64,000 bases of DNA from Clostridium manihotivorum. Lineage in GTDB: Bacteria; Bacillota; Clostridia; Clostridiales; Clostridiaceae. Location of the stretch: positions 868,001 to 932,000 of the forward strand of contig NZ_CP025746.1 of NCBI RefSeq assembly GCF_004015185.1. Reading direction: 5' to 3'. Shown here piece by piece: positions 52,783 to 63,659 of this stretch. The translations under genes and the position numbers were made by a program. Each line of letters begins with the position of its first letter. Within the stretch, counting starts at the first letter, position 1. The notes under the pieces were generated by a model. It worked only from the letters and a program-made list of their open reading frames with translations, made no database searches and was not told the origin of the DNA.

Positions 52783-54237
52783 ATGAAGAGAAAAGAATCA
52801 ATAAATGAGGCTGAAACGGAAAAAACAAAAAGAAAAACAATTCTTAAAAACTCTAAGTTTTTGTTAGTCACTGCACTTTTATTATTGGTATTGGCTGCTT
52901 CAATACTTATAAACTTAAGTAAAATAACAACTTTTTACTACATAAAAAGGGCAGAGATTACTGTTAACTCAAAAAACTATGATGCTGCAATAAATTATTG
53001 TGATAAAATTCTAAAAACATCTGATAAGGATAGCAAAGCTATAGTTTTAAAGGCTAAAGCTTTGGAAGGCAAGAATGACATCATAGGAGCAATTAAATTA
53101 CTTAATGATAGTATTTCTAAGTTTAAAGGTGAAGAGTCCTTAAAATTACAATTAGATGATGTAATAAATTCTTTAAAGTTTAATCAAGAGAGTATTAATA
53201 TTTACGAAGGCCAAAGTTTGGTTATGCCGAGCAAAATAAAAGCTCATACATCTGATAATAAGGAAGTTGAGTTAGATGTAAAGTGGTTTGCTAAACCTCT
53301 ATCTACAGATATTGCAGGGACTTATATATTAGGAGGAAATCTAGAACTTATAAATAAACCTGTAGAGTGTAAGCTAGATATAATAAAATTTACTGGCAAT
53401 ACTGAAGGTAATATAAATAATAAGTCAAATATGGTTCGAAAAGATAGTTCAATTTATTTTGTAAATGGTGAAGACAATAATAACATTTATAAGATGAATA
53501 TAGATGGAACGGAAAAGAAAAAGCTTACAGATATAAAGAATGAAAATAATTTAATTACAACTTTTTATAATCTGAGGTTAATTGATGACGGTTTGCTAGG
53601 AACTAAGCTAACTGGTTATATAAATTCCGATTATAACACTGAAGTATTTAGAATGGATACTAATGGAGCGGGATATAAAGTTATATCTCAGGGAAAATAT
53701 TCAGATATATTAGATGTAAATAACAAGAAGGTATTCTACAAGGAATACTATCCAGATAGCTCAACGGATAAATATTTTGAATATGATATAGCTAATGATA
53801 AGAGTGCAGATATAGACCATGAGTATTTGAAATCTAGAAATTTAAATACTGGAGAAATATCAATTACTAATCCTCGAGATAAGATGTTGGCCAAGTATAT
53901 ACAAACTACTGAAAAATATGAGTATAGTTTTATGTTAAATGACAAAGATATAAACTATAATTACTTTAGCAATCACAGTGGTGAACTTCATAAGAAGGAT
54001 ATCAGTACTAAGGAAGATAAGCTTATTGAGAAAAATATTTTATGTGCTAATATATTAAATAATAAGATATATTTTTCAAATAATGATGGAATATATGTGA
54101 TTGATGAAGTAAGTTCTTCTAAGAAGAAGTTATTAGACATAAAAGATGCAACAGACATAAACTTATGCGATGGTTATCTAACCTACAGAGATACAAGTAC
54201 AAATTACATCAAGCTTCTAGATTTGAAAACTAAATAA
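52783..54237 (+). CDS. Membrane-anchored TPR and DUF5050 beta-propeller-like protein
   Basis: The 484-residue protein has a basic N-terminus and one membrane helix at about 26-46 (FLLVTALLLLVLAASILINL). TPR-like helices (AEITVNSKNYDAAINYCDKILKTSDKDSKAIVLKAKALE) follow. From about 205 to the end, repeated modules SIYFVNGEDNNNIYKMNIDGTEKKKLTD, NKVFYKEYYPDS and NKIYFSNNDGIYVIDE resemble the DUF5050 beta-propeller. It is probably outside the cell and sensing or structural; function unknown. The ribosome site is TTGGAGGG. Confidence 0.75.
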   Translation: MKRKESINEAETEKTKRKTILKNSKFLLVTALLLLVLAASILINLSKITTFYYIKRAEITVNSKNYDAAINYCDKILKTSDKDSKAIVLKAKALEGKNDIIGAIKLLNDSISKFKGEESLKLQLDDVINSLKFNQESINIYEGQSLVMPSKIKAHTSDNKEVELDVKWFAKPLSTDIAGTYILGGNLELINKPVECKLDIIKFTGNTEGNINNKSNMVRKDSSIYFVNGEDNNNIYKMNIDGTEKKKLTDIKNENNLITTFYNLRLIDDGLLGTKLTGYINSDYNTEVFRMDTNGAGYKVISQGKYSDILDVNNKKVFYKEYYPDSSTDKYFEYDIANDKSADIDHEYLKSRNLNTGEISITNPRDKMLAKYIQTTEKYEYSFMLNDKDINYNYFSNHSGELHKKDISTKEDKLIEKNILCANILNNKIYFSNNDGIYVIDEVSSSKKKLLDIKDATDINLCDGYLTYRDTSTNYIKLLDLKTK

Positions 54238-54328
54238 ACTGTTAGTGAAGGTATGGTTAGGATGTAGATTATACTTGCTATCAATTTAGACACTACGAAA
54301 CTCACTTAATTAATTGGAGGGATGAGCT

Positions 54329-54790
54329 TTGCCAATAAATAAATATACCAAAGAGAGTGATGAAAAGCTAAAGGAAAGATTAACTCCGCTTCAATATGAA
54401 GTAACGCAAAAAAATGGTACAGAAAGACCTTTTACAAACGAGTATGATACAAACTTTGAAGAAGGAATTTACGTGGATATAGTTTCAGGAGAGCCATTAT
54501 TTGCATCTAGTGATAAATATAATTCAGGATGTGGATGGCCAGCCTTTACAAAACCTATAAATAATGACTTCATAAAGGAAAAAGCTGATTTAAGTCATAA
54601 TATGCATAGAGTAGAGGTAAGAAGTGCAGACGCAGATTCTCACTTAGGGCATGTATTTACAGATGGACCAGAAGAAGAAGGCGGATTAAGATATTGTATT
54701 AATTCAGCCTCATTAAGATTTATACCGAAAGATAAGTTGGTACAAGAAGGTTACGGAGAGTTTATAACCTTATTTGATAATATAATCTAA
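54329..54790 (+). CDS. msrB: Peptide-methionine (R)-S-oxide reductase
   Basis: Repairs methionine-R-sulfoxide in proteins. The 153-residue protein has catalytic Cys123 ([11 protein letters not shown]), resolving Cys68 (SGCGWPAF) and LGHVFTDGP. The zinc-binding CxxC pair seen in E. coli is absent ([11 protein letters not shown]), as in many Firmicutes. Start is TTG at 54329 with GGAGGGA. Confidence 0.95.
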   Translation: MPINKYTKESDEKLKERLTPLQYEVTQKNGTERPFTNEYDTNFEEGIYVDIVSGEPLFASSDKYNSGCGWPAFTKPINNDFIKEKADLSHNMHRVEVRSADADSHLGHVFTDGPEEEGGLRYCINSASLRFIPKDKLVQEGYGEFITLFDNII

Positions 54791-54965
54791 AAATTATATT
54801 GCTACAATTATCTGCTATGATAAAATTTAATTGTGAAATGATTTATCCATAGATGTATTACTTATTAATAAAACTTATATTTTTCCTAGTACACTAAAGG
54901 AAATTTTAAGATATAGGTTTTGTTACTAAGTATGCATCTATATTTTTTATTCTTTATGAATTTAT

Positions 54966-55010
54966 ATTTTAGATAAAGTATAAGATTTTTTGTTAGCTAA
55001 ACGTAGCAAT
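54966..55010 (+). repeat. R1 repeat, partial copy F
   Basis: TTTTAGATAAAGTATAAG and TTTTTGTTAGCTAAACGTAGC align with the left half of the R1 copy at 62061. It stops 12 bp before the ribosome site of the next gene. Confidence 0.45.
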
Positions 55011-55034
55011 TCTAATTAAGAAAGAGGTGTTCTA

Positions 55035-55427
55035 ATGGAGCATAGGGTAAAGACTAGAGCAAAGGATGAATTTATAGATATTACTTCTATAATAAGACAG
55101 GAATTAAAAGATAGTGGTGTTAGAAATGGGATAGCAGTAGTTTTTGTGCCACATACTACTGCAGGAATTACTATCAATGAGAATGCAGATCCAGACGTTG
55201 TTTCTGATATACTTTTTGCTTTTAGAAAGGTATTTCCAGAAAGTAAAGAATTTAAACATTTTGAGGGCAATTCACACGCTCATATAAAGGCATCCTTAAT
55301 GGGATCTTCTGTGAATCTAATAATAGAGGATGGACAACTTAAGTTAGGTACTTGGCAAGGGGTTTACTTTTGTGAGTTCGATGGACCGAGAGATAGAAAG
55401 GTATATATAAAAATTATAGAGGGCTAA
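55035..55427 (+). CDS. YjbQ (UPF0047) family protein
   Basis: The 130-residue protein has the family signature: VPHTTAGITINENADPDV, HFEGNSHAHIKASLMGSSVNLIIEDGQLKLGTWQGVYFCEFDGPRDRKVYIKI. YjbQ homologues show weak thiamine-phosphate synthase activity; the physiological role is unsettled. Conserved His residues (VPHTT, NSHAH) form a metal site. The ribosome site is AAAGAGGTG. Single-gene unit with a terminator. Confidence 0.93.
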   Translation: MEHRVKTRAKDEFIDITSIIRQELKDSGVRNGIAVVFVPHTTAGITINENADPDVVSDILFAFRKVFPESKEFKHFEGNSHAHIKASLMGSSVNLIIEDGQLKLGTWQGVYFCEFDGPRDRKVYIKIIEG

Positions 55428-55477
55428 GTTGTATAATTAGAGTTTATGAATATATAAATCAATACAGAGTAAGATAG

Positions 55478-55515
55478 AAACATAAAAGATTTTAGCAGTC
55501 TTTTATGTTTTTTAT
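55478..55515 (+). terminator. Intrinsic terminator
   Basis: 12-bp stem AAACATAAAAGA / TCTTTTATGTTT (55478-55489, 55499-55510) with T-run. Confidence 0.88.
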
Positions 55516-55539
55516 TTTCTGGCTAGGTTAAAGCACCGC

Positions 55540-55611
55540 GGTTAAATTAATTGCTCTCATATAGCATCTCCTTCTTAACCACTTAATTTAAACAACATTC
55601 TTAAATATAGC
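55540..55611 (+). ncRNA. R3 structured RNA-like element, copy 2
   Basis: ATATAGCATCTCCTTC begins a 53-bp section (55559-55611) homologous to the copy at 52522-52574. GGTTAA/TTAACC (55540-55545, 55575-55580) replaces the GGTCA/TGATC pairing of copy 1, and TGCT/AGCA forms the inner stem, which suggests pairing is conserved. Confidence 0.5.
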
Positions 55612-55713
55612 ATATTATTTAAATCTAAAATTTATAAAAATCATGATTAAAGGTTCTAAACAGTAATTAAAAAAAGATTATATTAAAAAAACATAAAAGT
55701 TTTATAAAAACAC

Positions 55714-55777
55714 TTGACTGTTGAGAATTGGTATCATATAATTTATATATAGTTAGTTACAATAAGTTAGTAACTAA
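55714..55777 (+). promoter_or_regulatory. Promoter and operator of the nitroreductase gene
   Basis: TTGACT (55714-55719) and TATAAT (55737-55742) are 17 bp apart. The inverted repeat TTAGTTAC-N9-GTAACTAA (55753-55777) overlaps the start region. Its form resembles HxlR/MarR-family boxes that control nitroreductases in Bacillus. No such regulator gene adjoins. Confidence 0.75.
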
Positions 55778-55846
55778 TATTAAGTATAAAATAACATATG
55801 AATTCTAATATAAAAAATAAGTATAAATCTTACGGAGGTAATTAAA

Positions 55847-56446
55847 ATGGAAAAAAACTTTTTCGATGCTATAGAAAGCAGAAGATCCTTTTACGGAATT
55901 AGTAAGGAAGCAGTAGTTTCCGATGAAAAGATAAGAGAGGTTATTGAGAAGGCAGTGAAGTATGTACCATCTGCATTTAATTCTCAAAGTGCTAGAGTAA
56001 TCTTGTTGCTAGGAGCTCAACATGATAGGTTATGGGATATTACAAAGGATGCATTAAGAAAAGTAGTACCAGAAGATCAGTTCAGTTCTACAGAGGACAA
56101 GATAAATTCTTTTAAAAATGGCTATGGAACAGTATTATTCTTTGAAGATAGTAGTGTTATTGAATCTTTACAAAGTCAATTTGCTTTATATAAAGATAAC
56201 TTCCCAATATGGTCTCAACAAGCAAGCGGTATGCATCAATTTGTTGTTTGGACAGGATTAGAAATAGAAGGTTTTGGAGTTTCTTTACAGCACTATAATG
56301 AGCTAATCGAGCAAGATGTAAAGAGTGAATGGAATGTTCCTGCCAACTGGAAGCTTATAGCTCAGATGCCTTTTGGAAAACCAACAGCAGAACCAGCTGA
56401 AAAGCAATTTCAACCATTAGAAGAGAGAGTTAAAGTATTTAAATAA
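55847..56446 (+). CDS. Nitroreductase family protein
   Basis: The 199-residue FMN-binding protein begins FFDAIESRRSFYGISKE, with the flavin-binding RRS and PSAFNSQSARVI segments, and has QQASGMHQFVVWTGLEIEGFGVSLQHYN near the C-terminal half. It belongs to the HbmX/YdgI-YodC-like oxidoreductase group that reduces quinones or nitro compounds. A consensus promoter and palindromic operator indicate inducible expression. The ribosome site is ACGGAGGT. Confidence 0.92.
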   Translation: MEKNFFDAIESRRSFYGISKEAVVSDEKIREVIEKAVKYVPSAFNSQSARVILLLGAQHDRLWDITKDALRKVVPEDQFSSTEDKINSFKNGYGTVLFFEDSSVIESLQSQFALYKDNFPIWSQQASGMHQFVVWTGLEIEGFGVSLQHYNELIEQDVKSEWNVPANWKLIAQMPFGKPTAEPAEKQFQPLEERVKVFK

Positions 56447-56497
56447 TATAAATTATGTTAATGAAAATCGCATTTGCGATTTCTTTATATAAAATAT

Positions 56498-56537
56498 CGG
56501 GATATAAAATCACTTTATATAGGTGTTTTATATCCCG
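56498..56537. terminator. Hairpin between convergent genes
   Basis: Stem CGGGATATAAAA / TTTTATATCCCG with further partial pairing inside. It can end both the nitroreductase and the convergent minus-strand gene. Confidence 0.75.
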
Positions 56538-56557
56538 AATTAATTTTTCCTACGTAC

Positions 56558-57046
56558 TTATTTCACTTTAATCTTAAAAATATCACTTGTCCAGTGACCT
56601 TCATCATATCCTACTCCAACCTCAAAGATATATTCACCTTTCTTAGAAGGGACTGTAAGTTCTCCACTAGTCACATTGCTGTATTCTTTGTATATATTTT
56701 TAGAGTATCCAGAAGTACATTGATAAATCAGTATGAGCTTTGGGGCAACTCTTGTTTTAAGCTTAAACTGAATCTTTTCATCCGTTTTTACTATTGTAGC
56801 ATTTATATTCTTAGTTAGTTTTATAGGCTCTTCAGTAATAAAACTGCTTCCATCAAGGTTACTGTCCATCCAAGAATGTTCTCCATGAACAGTAGAAATT
56901 TTTGTTTCATTATATCTTACAAGAAGCTCTGGCTCTTTTAGGGGGATATTCTTATTTGTATAGTTTAGAACTCCTAATATTATAACCACTATTATTAGAA
57001 TAGTTAGTAAGATTGCTTTGGCATGCTTCAATTTTTTATCCTCCAA
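56558..57046 (-). CDS. Membrane-anchored small protein of unknown function
   Basis: The 162-residue protein has one N-terminal membrane helix (about 10-29, AILLTILIIVVIILGVL). The outside part shows YNETKISTVHGEHSWMDSNLDGSSFITEEP and a C-terminal beta-rich EYIFEVGVGYDEGHWTSDIFKIKVK, an immunoglobulin-like impression. I do not recognise a named family. The ribosome site is TTGGAGG. Confidence 0.6.
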   Translation of the reverse strand: MEDKKLKHAKAILLTILIIVVIILGVLNYTNKNIPLKEPELLVRYNETKISTVHGEHSWMDSNLDGSSFITEEPIKLTKNINATIVKTDEKIQFKLKTRVAPKLILIYQCTSGYSKNIYKEYSNVTSGELTVPSKKGEYIFEVGVGYDEGHWTSDIFKIKVK

Positions 57047-57310
57047 TGCTGATTATATATTGTATACGAAAAGGTTTCTTAAATAGTTTAGTGTAGCATA
57101 TATTTAATTTTCAGAATTAGAAAAAAATTATACTGATGAAAAGGTTATAATAAGGGCATAAGATTAATTAAAGCAATCAATAATAATCATTAATATAATA
57201 TTTTTTATTCTTTAGAGGAGATTACACTTCAGATAAAGCTGTGGATAAACATGCTTGGATAGATTAATTGCCTATATAAGACAAAGAATAAAAAAAGAAA
57301 ACTTATTGTT
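57047..57310. other. Intergenic region with no recognised feature
   Basis: Divergent upstream regions of a membrane protein and the glucosidase. I see no clear promoter pair, ORF or palindrome beyond an R2 copy that starts at its right edge. Confidence 0.4.
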
Positions 57311-57372
57311 CTGACATAGTTTCCTTATATACATTTGGAAAGACCAGAGGCAAGATATTCTATTAAGAAAGT
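57311..57372 (+). repeat. R2 interspersed repeat, copy 5
   Basis: CTGACATAGTTTCCTTATATAC and ATTTGGAAAGACCAGAGGCAA match other copies. It ends before the glucosidase ribosome site and lacks the final hairpin. Confidence 0.55.
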
Positions 57373-57403
57373 TACTTTAGAAAAACTTTACACATATCAA
57401 TAA

Positions 57404-58840
<1,437 letters not shown>

Positions 58841-58867
58841 AAAATAGTTGAATAGGTAGTAATCAAG

Positions 58868-58903
58868 AAAAGAAGGTTAATGTAATCATCGGCCTTCTTT
58901 TTT
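58868..58903 (+). terminator. Intrinsic terminator of the glucosidase gene
   Basis: Stem AAAAGAAGG / CCTTCTTTT (58868-58876, 58893-58901) extended by two G-U pairs, with a T-run that starts an R1 copy. Confidence 0.85.
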
Positions 58904-58992
58904 ACTTTTTGGAGGAAGGTATAGAGCTTTTACGTATATAAACCTAGTGTTTTAAAGGGCTTAGAACAGTTATTTATGGGAAACGGTAAAAA
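58898..58992 (+). repeat. R1 interspersed repeat, copy C
   Basis: TTTTTTACTTTTTGG start, ATAAACCTAG and GGGCTTAGAACAGTTATTTA core, GGAAACGGTAAAAA end. Confidence 0.6.
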
Positions 58993-59236
58993 TAAAATTA
59001 TAAATTATTATTATTTTAGCATAGTGTAAAATGATTCAAAGTTTACAATTACAATAAGTATACTAAGATTAAACAATTATCCTAGATAATGTGCGAAGAA
59101 GCATTGAGAACTTCTAAGGGAATAAATGACTTTGTGATTAAAATCACAGTTTTACTTGGCATAAATATAGTAGTATACTTTTGTATAAGAGTATGAAATT
59201 AGCAAAAAATACTACTTAATTATTGGGGTGATTGTA
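58993..59236. other. Upstream region of the siroheme reductase gene
   Basis: AT-rich, no ORF or palindrome recognised. GGGGTG serves the next gene. Confidence 0.4.
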
Positions 59237-60787
59237 ATGAATGATTTAAAAGAGCAACTAATTAAAGACATTGAGAATTTTAGAATTATAGGTCATAAGT
59301 TTTTAAATGGTGAGATAAATAGAGCTGAATTTAAGAAGACTTCAGGTGGAATGGGTGTATATTCTCATAGAAGTGGAACAGAATTCATGGTAAGATTAAG
59401 AACCTTTTCAGGAGTTCTATCAAAGGATAGATTAAAATTTATTTATGGTTTAGCAGAACAATACAATCTTGAAGGAGTACATCTTACAACTAGACAAGAT
59501 ATACAACTTCATGGATTAGGAATAGATGAAATATATGAGATTATGAAAGCTGCTTTAGAAGAAGGAATACATACTAGAGGCGCAGGTGGCAATTTTCCAA
59601 GAAATGTAGCGCTTTCGCCACTTTCAGGAGTTAATCCTAAGGAAGCCTTTGATGTAACCCCATATGCTATAAGGGTTAATGAACATTTCTTAAGTAAGAT
59701 AACAAGCTACAAACTGCCTAGAAAGTTAAAGGTGGCTTTTGCTAGTAGCAATGAAGATGAGGCTCATGCTACTGTTACAGATTTAGGATTCTTAGCAGTA
59801 AAGGAAAATGAAAAAGAATATTTTAAACTTTACTTAGGTGGTGGACTTGGAAGAAACCCAAAGGTTGGCATAGAATATGATGAATTAGTAGAGCCAAAGG
59901 ATGTATTATATCATGTAGAAGCAATGACAAGCTTATTTATTGCTGAAGGTGATTATGAGAATCATGGTAAGGCTCGTATTAGATATATAGTTGAGAGAAT
60001 GGGAGCAGAAGCTTTTATTGAATGCTATAAGAAGCATTTAGAGAAGGTTAAGATAGAGCAAAACTTAAGTTTAGAGATAGCTGATAAAAAAGTTGTGAAA
60101 CAAGGCATCAAAACTAATTTAGTTAGCAATAGGCTTTTTGAACAAAAGGTTGAAGGGCTTTACAGTGTATATTTCCATCCTATAGGAGGTCAATTAAAGC
60201 TATCTGTATTAAAGATGCTTTTAGAAGAAATAAGTTCCATTGAAGAAGCTGAAGTAAGACTTACAATGAATGAAGGCTTATACATAACCAACCTTAACGG
60301 GGAAGAAGCTGAAAGATTAATAAAGCTTACAAAAACTCTAGGTGGAGAAACTAGATTAGAACAGTCAGTAGCTTGTATAGGCGTACCTACTTGCCAAATA
60401 GGCGTGCTAAACGGCCAAAAGACACTTCAAGAGATAATAAGCAAGTTCAAAGAAGAAAATATAATAGAAGATATACTGCCAAGAGTTCATATATCAGGCT
60501 GTGCTAATTCTTGTGGAGTGCATGAAGTTGGAGCTATAGGCTTCTTTGGAAAGCTTAAGAGGGTAAATAATGTATCAAGCAATGTTTTTGAGCTACATGT
60601 AAAAGGGAAATTAGGTAAAGACGTTACAAGACTTGGAGCCTCTTACGGAGATATTCTTCAAGATCAGGTACCTCAGTTCTTACTTGAATTAGCAAGAACT
60701 ATAAAAACTGAGAAAGTTGAGTTTATAGATTGGCTTGAAAGTCATGAAACAGAGTTTAAAGAGCTAGTTGGTAAGTTTGCTGTTTAA
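59237..60787 (+). CDS. Nitrite/sulfite reductase, siroheme and 4Fe-4S type
   Basis: The 516-residue protein has two repeats of the ferredoxin-like half (YSHRSGTEFMVRLRTFSG, GVHLTTRQDIQLHGL; VYFHPIGGQLKLSVLKML) and the siroheme/4Fe-4S domain with CIGVPTCQIG and ISGCANSCGVHEVG (C-x5-C and C-x3-C). It is the full-length ferredoxin-type family, unlike the short protein at 36023. Siroheme genes are not in the window. ATG at 59237 has GGGGTG 7 bp before it; GTG at 59228 is part of that site. Confidence 0.9.
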   Translation: MNDLKEQLIKDIENFRIIGHKFLNGEINRAEFKKTSGGMGVYSHRSGTEFMVRLRTFSGVLSKDRLKFIYGLAEQYNLEGVHLTTRQDIQLHGLGIDEIYEIMKAALEEGIHTRGAGGNFPRNVALSPLSGVNPKEAFDVTPYAIRVNEHFLSKITSYKLPRKLKVAFASSNEDEAHATVTDLGFLAVKENEKEYFKLYLGGGLGRNPKVGIEYDELVEPKDVLYHVEAMTSLFIAEGDYENHGKARIRYIVERMGAEAFIECYKKHLEKVKIEQNLSLEIADKKVVKQGIKTNLVSNRLFEQKVEGLYSVYFHPIGGQLKLSVLKMLLEEISSIEEAEVRLTMNEGLYITNLNGEEAERLIKLTKTLGGETRLEQSVACIGVPTCQIGVLNGQKTLQEIISKFKEENIIEDILPRVHISGCANSCGVHEVGAIGFFGKLKRVNNVSSNVFELHVKGKLGKDVTRLGASYGDILQDQVPQFLLELARTIKTEKVEFIDWLESHETEFKELVGKFAV

Positions 60788-60823
60788 AGTATTTGTTGAT
60801 ATATACAAATCTATATTAAAGAT

Positions 60824-60862
60824 AAAAATTCATGCATGTTATAGCCATGTATGAATTTTTGC
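60824..60862 (+). terminator. Intrinsic terminator
   Basis: 15-bp stem AAAAATTCATGCATG / CATGTATGAATTTTT (60824-60838, 60846-60860) with T-run. Confidence 0.9.
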
Positions 60863-61104
60863 TTTTTGGGAAGTTGCAATTTATGTATTGGACAGTGCTT
60901 ATGGATAAATAACCTCTTAAAATATGAGAAGGAGTTACTTAACTAACGTTGAATTTATATCATTAGCTAACTTAAGCAGGTCATTACAGGTATAAAGTTA
61001 CAACTATTAATTTACGAATGCCTGATGATCCTCAGAACTCGGTATCATAGAGCATGTATAAATTGAGTTTTCATAAAGGATAACTATGGATTGGAGGCAC
61101 ATAT
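60863..61104. other. Upstream region of the metallopeptidase-like gene
   Basis: No ORF, repeat copy or hairpin recognised; GGAGG at 61092-61096 serves the next gene. Confidence 0.4.
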
Positions 61105-62055
61105 GTGAATATAAAATTTGACTATTCAGCATTAAACAGCTCTCTTAAGATATTTGAAAAAATAGAAAAAAACATAGTAATAACAGAGGATGAATTTAAT
61201 AGCTATTTAGAAGAAGAAGGAATTAAGTTTTTAAATAAGCATATTTGTCATTATGGTGGAAGTAAGCTTAATAATGCTGCACTGATAAAGTTTTTTGCTT
61301 CAGCAATAAAAAATCCAAAATTAGAAAGCTCCGATAATATAATATTGAAGACCATTAAGCAAGGGCTTTTTAGATTTAGCTATGCTAAAGAAACGCTTAC
61401 AACATTGAATCTTAATCAAATAGCAGATAACTCTATTAAAATGGCTAATAAGTTTTTGCCAAAACCTATTGATGATGATTCCAATATTAGTATTTATTTT
61501 TTGTATGGAATAAGAGGAACATCTATAATGCTTAATGACAAAATAGCTATTGATTTATGTGATGAAGTTTTGTGGGATAAAGATAAAATTAATTCGGAGT
61601 ATTTGACTAGAATAATTGCTCATGAGGTACATCATGTAGGTACAGATAAACATTTTAAAGCAGTGATAGATAATATAAATTCAGACAGAGAAAAAGACAG
61701 ATGTAGGTTATTATGTGAGCTTCTTTCAGAAGGAAGCGCAATGTATTACTTGAATAATCCACAAGAGTTTTCCACTTTCAAGAGTATCCAATGGCAGAGT
61801 AATGATGAAAATATAATGTCAATATTATCTGAGATAGGGTTAATAATAGATAAAGTAGTAGCAGGAAAGCTACCATTAGATGAACAATTAGAGTCTCTTT
61901 TTGGAGAAGGCCTTAAGGGATATTCGGCTGGTTACCATATGGTGGAGCTTATTGATATAAATTTTGGAGTAAATGCCGTACTTGAATGCATTTTAAATAT
62001 AGATATATTCATGGAATACTATCATAGAGCTAAGCAATCTATTAGTGGGATGTAA
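61105..62055 (+). CDS. HExxH metallopeptidase-like protein (DUF5700-like)
   Basis: The 316-residue soluble protein carries IIAHEVHHVGTDKHF, an HExxH zinc motif (His173, Glu174, His177). CELLSEGSAMYYL follows about 30 residues later with Glu205 or Glu209 as a likely third ligand, the gluzincin pattern. No signal peptide. The substrate is unknown. GTG at 61105 with GGAGG 8 bp before it; the ATG two bases before runs into a stop. An R1 copy follows the gene. Confidence 0.75.
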   Translation: MNIKFDYSALNSSLKIFEKIEKNIVITEDEFNSYLEEEGIKFLNKHICHYGGSKLNNAALIKFFASAIKNPKLESSDNIILKTIKQGLFRFSYAKETLTTLNLNQIADNSIKMANKFLPKPIDDDSNISIYFLYGIRGTSIMLNDKIAIDLCDEVLWDKDKINSEYLTRIIAHEVHHVGTDKHFKAVIDNINSDREKDRCRLLCELLSEGSAMYYLNNPQEFSTFKSIQWQSNDENIMSILSEIGLIIDKVVAGKLPLDEQLESLFGEGLKGYSAGYHMVELIDINFGVNAVLECILNIDIFMEYYHRAKQSISGM

Positions 62056-62060
62056 GCTTA

Positions 62061-62152
62061 TTTTTACTGTTAATGAAAGTATAAAACTTTTTGTTATCTA
62101 AAACTAGTAATATAAAGGTTTTAGAACAGCTATTTAGGGTGAACAGTAAAAA
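62061..62152 (+). repeat. R1 interspersed repeat, copy D
   Basis: 92 bp, TTTTTACTGTTAATG start and GTGAACAGTAAAAA end. Best-preserved terminal inverted repeats of the family. Confidence 0.65.
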
Positions 62153-62216
62153 CCCAAGGATATAAGTTCATTAATTCATATCCGAGGGATTTGTAATTAA
62201 TCAAAATTAATATTTA

Positions 62217-62262
62217 ACTTCGTACTTTGTATGAGATACTGGATTCACATAAAGTACGAAGT
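62217..62262. other. Stable hairpin without T-run
   Basis: ACTTCGTACTTTGTATGA / TCACATAAAGTACGAAGT nearly perfect stem (62217-62234, 62245-62262). It lies 5 bp after the stop of the minus-strand glycosyltransferase. Neither strand has a clear T-run, so it may protect mRNA ends or be a weak terminator. Confidence 0.6.
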
Positions 62263-62267
62263 CTAAG

Positions 62268-63470
62268 TTATACTGCTAGTTTTTGCTTAAATTTAAATAT
62301 TTCTTCAGCAGCTTTTCTATAGCCACCTGAATGTTCAAAGGATTGGCTTATCTTCTTTATATTTTCATAATAACTTGGATCAATCAATACCTTATTAACG
62401 GCCTTCTTTAAATCTTCCACTGATAGCTTGTCTACATCCAGCTTAATTGCTGCACCTAGTTCAGCGGCTCTTGATGCCATGTAAGGCTGATCAGCACCAA
62501 AGGGAATCGCAACAAAAGGAACATTATTATATATTAAATCACTGGTGCTATTCATTCCAGCATGGGTTATGGCAACATTAGTATACTTAAGTATTGCTGA
62601 TTGAGGTACATAGTTCTTAACTATGAAGTTGTCTGGAATGGAAAAGTTTGAGGTGTCAACATTGTAAGCAGTCATAACTACCACTGCATCAATATTGCCA
62701 AAAGCTTCGAAGAATAAATCATATACCTTTAGATCAGCAGCACTAAAAACTGTACCTAAAGATATATAGATAACCTTTTTACCTTCCAACTTATCAAAAG
62801 GAAAATCCAGATCTTCTTTTCTATCATATATAGGAGGTCCAATGAATCTAAAAGTATCGTCATAATACTCAGGATGAGCTACAAAGTACTCAGAGGTATA
62901 GGCTATATTTAGGTCACCCTTATTAAAGAATAGTTCTATTAATGACGGAATTGTTATACCATAGGTGTTCTTTAGATTAGTTGCAAACTTATTGTAAGTA
63001 TCCATTACAGGGTGATCTTTTAGTAAGCCTTTATCAAATTTATTGTCAGGTATAAGCTCTTTAGGAGTAGCAAATATGGCGAAGGATGATACTGAAGGGA
63101 TCCCTAGAATTTGTGCTATAATTTTTCCATAAGGGAAAGACGCACCATACACCATGTAGTCAAAATGAGTATCAGATATTTCTTCTAAAAAATCCTTTAT
63201 AAAGCTTTCGCTGGATTGGAGAGTAGTGTTTATAAGGTTAAGCATTTGTTCTATGCTCTTGTGCTTATTAGTGACACCAGGATTGGGGCGTTTAAACACA
63301 TCAGCTTTTAACTCTTTATAAGTAGCACCGGTTTTCTCTATTCTTTCCTTGAATTCATCATAGGAATAATAGATGACCTCTTCTCCATTCTTTATTAATT
63401 CTGACACCAGTCCTAAGGTAGGATTTACGTGGCCATGACCACGAACATTTAAAAATAGTACTTTTGACAT
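62268..63470 (-). CDS. MGT-type UDP-glycosyltransferase (GT1)
   Basis: The 400-residue GT-B enzyme resembles macrolide glycosyltransferases and Bacillus YjiC: VLFLNVRGHGHVNPTLGLVSEL at the start, VIYISLGTVFSAADL and the C-terminal donor motif AITHAGMNSTSDLIYNNVPFVAIPFGADQPYMASRAAELGAA. It attaches sugar to a small aglycone, possibly for detoxification. Single-gene unit; the ribosome site is AGGAAGTG. Confidence 0.93.
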   Translation of the reverse strand: MSKVLFLNVRGHGHVNPTLGLVSELIKNGEEVIYYSYDEFKERIEKTGATYKELKADVFKRPNPGVTNKHKSIEQMLNLINTTLQSSESFIKDFLEEISDTHFDYMVYGASFPYGKIIAQILGIPSVSSFAIFATPKELIPDNKFDKGLLKDHPVMDTYNKFATNLKNTYGITIPSLIELFFNKGDLNIAYTSEYFVAHPEYYDDTFRFIGPPIYDRKEDLDFPFDKLEGKKVIYISLGTVFSAADLKVYDLFFEAFGNIDAVVVMTAYNVDTSNFSIPDNFIVKNYVPQSAILKYTNVAITHAGMNSTSDLIYNNVPFVAIPFGADQPYMASRAAELGAAIKLDVDKLSVEDLKKAVNKVLIDPSYYENIKKISQSFEHSGGYRKAAEEIFKFKQKLAV

Positions 63471-63555
63471 TTTATCACTTCCTACAAATTAATTTTAATT
63501 AATGTTATATTTTTATTTTTATGAATTTTAATAAAAGTACTTTTTTTAGAGTTTC

Positions 63556-63648
63556 TGTATGGAAACTTAATTTATATTTGTTCGCCAATCAACTTTTTTG
63601 AGTATTTTTGGACATATATAAATTAATAGTTGAAATTGGCTCCCTATA
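63556..63648. repeat. R4 long-palindrome element, copy 2
   Basis: AAACTTAATTTATATTTGTT and ATATAAATTAATAGTTGAAATTGG align with copy 1 at 7619-7722. The left terminal repeat has decayed (TGTATGGAAAC), the right one reads GGCTCCCTATA. Confidence 0.6.
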
Positions 63649-63659
63649 GGAATTTTATA

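Noticed and set aside
62217..62262. Terminator for the MGT glycosyltransferase
   Set aside because: The stem is strong but neither strand has a T-run, so it is listed as a hairpin only.
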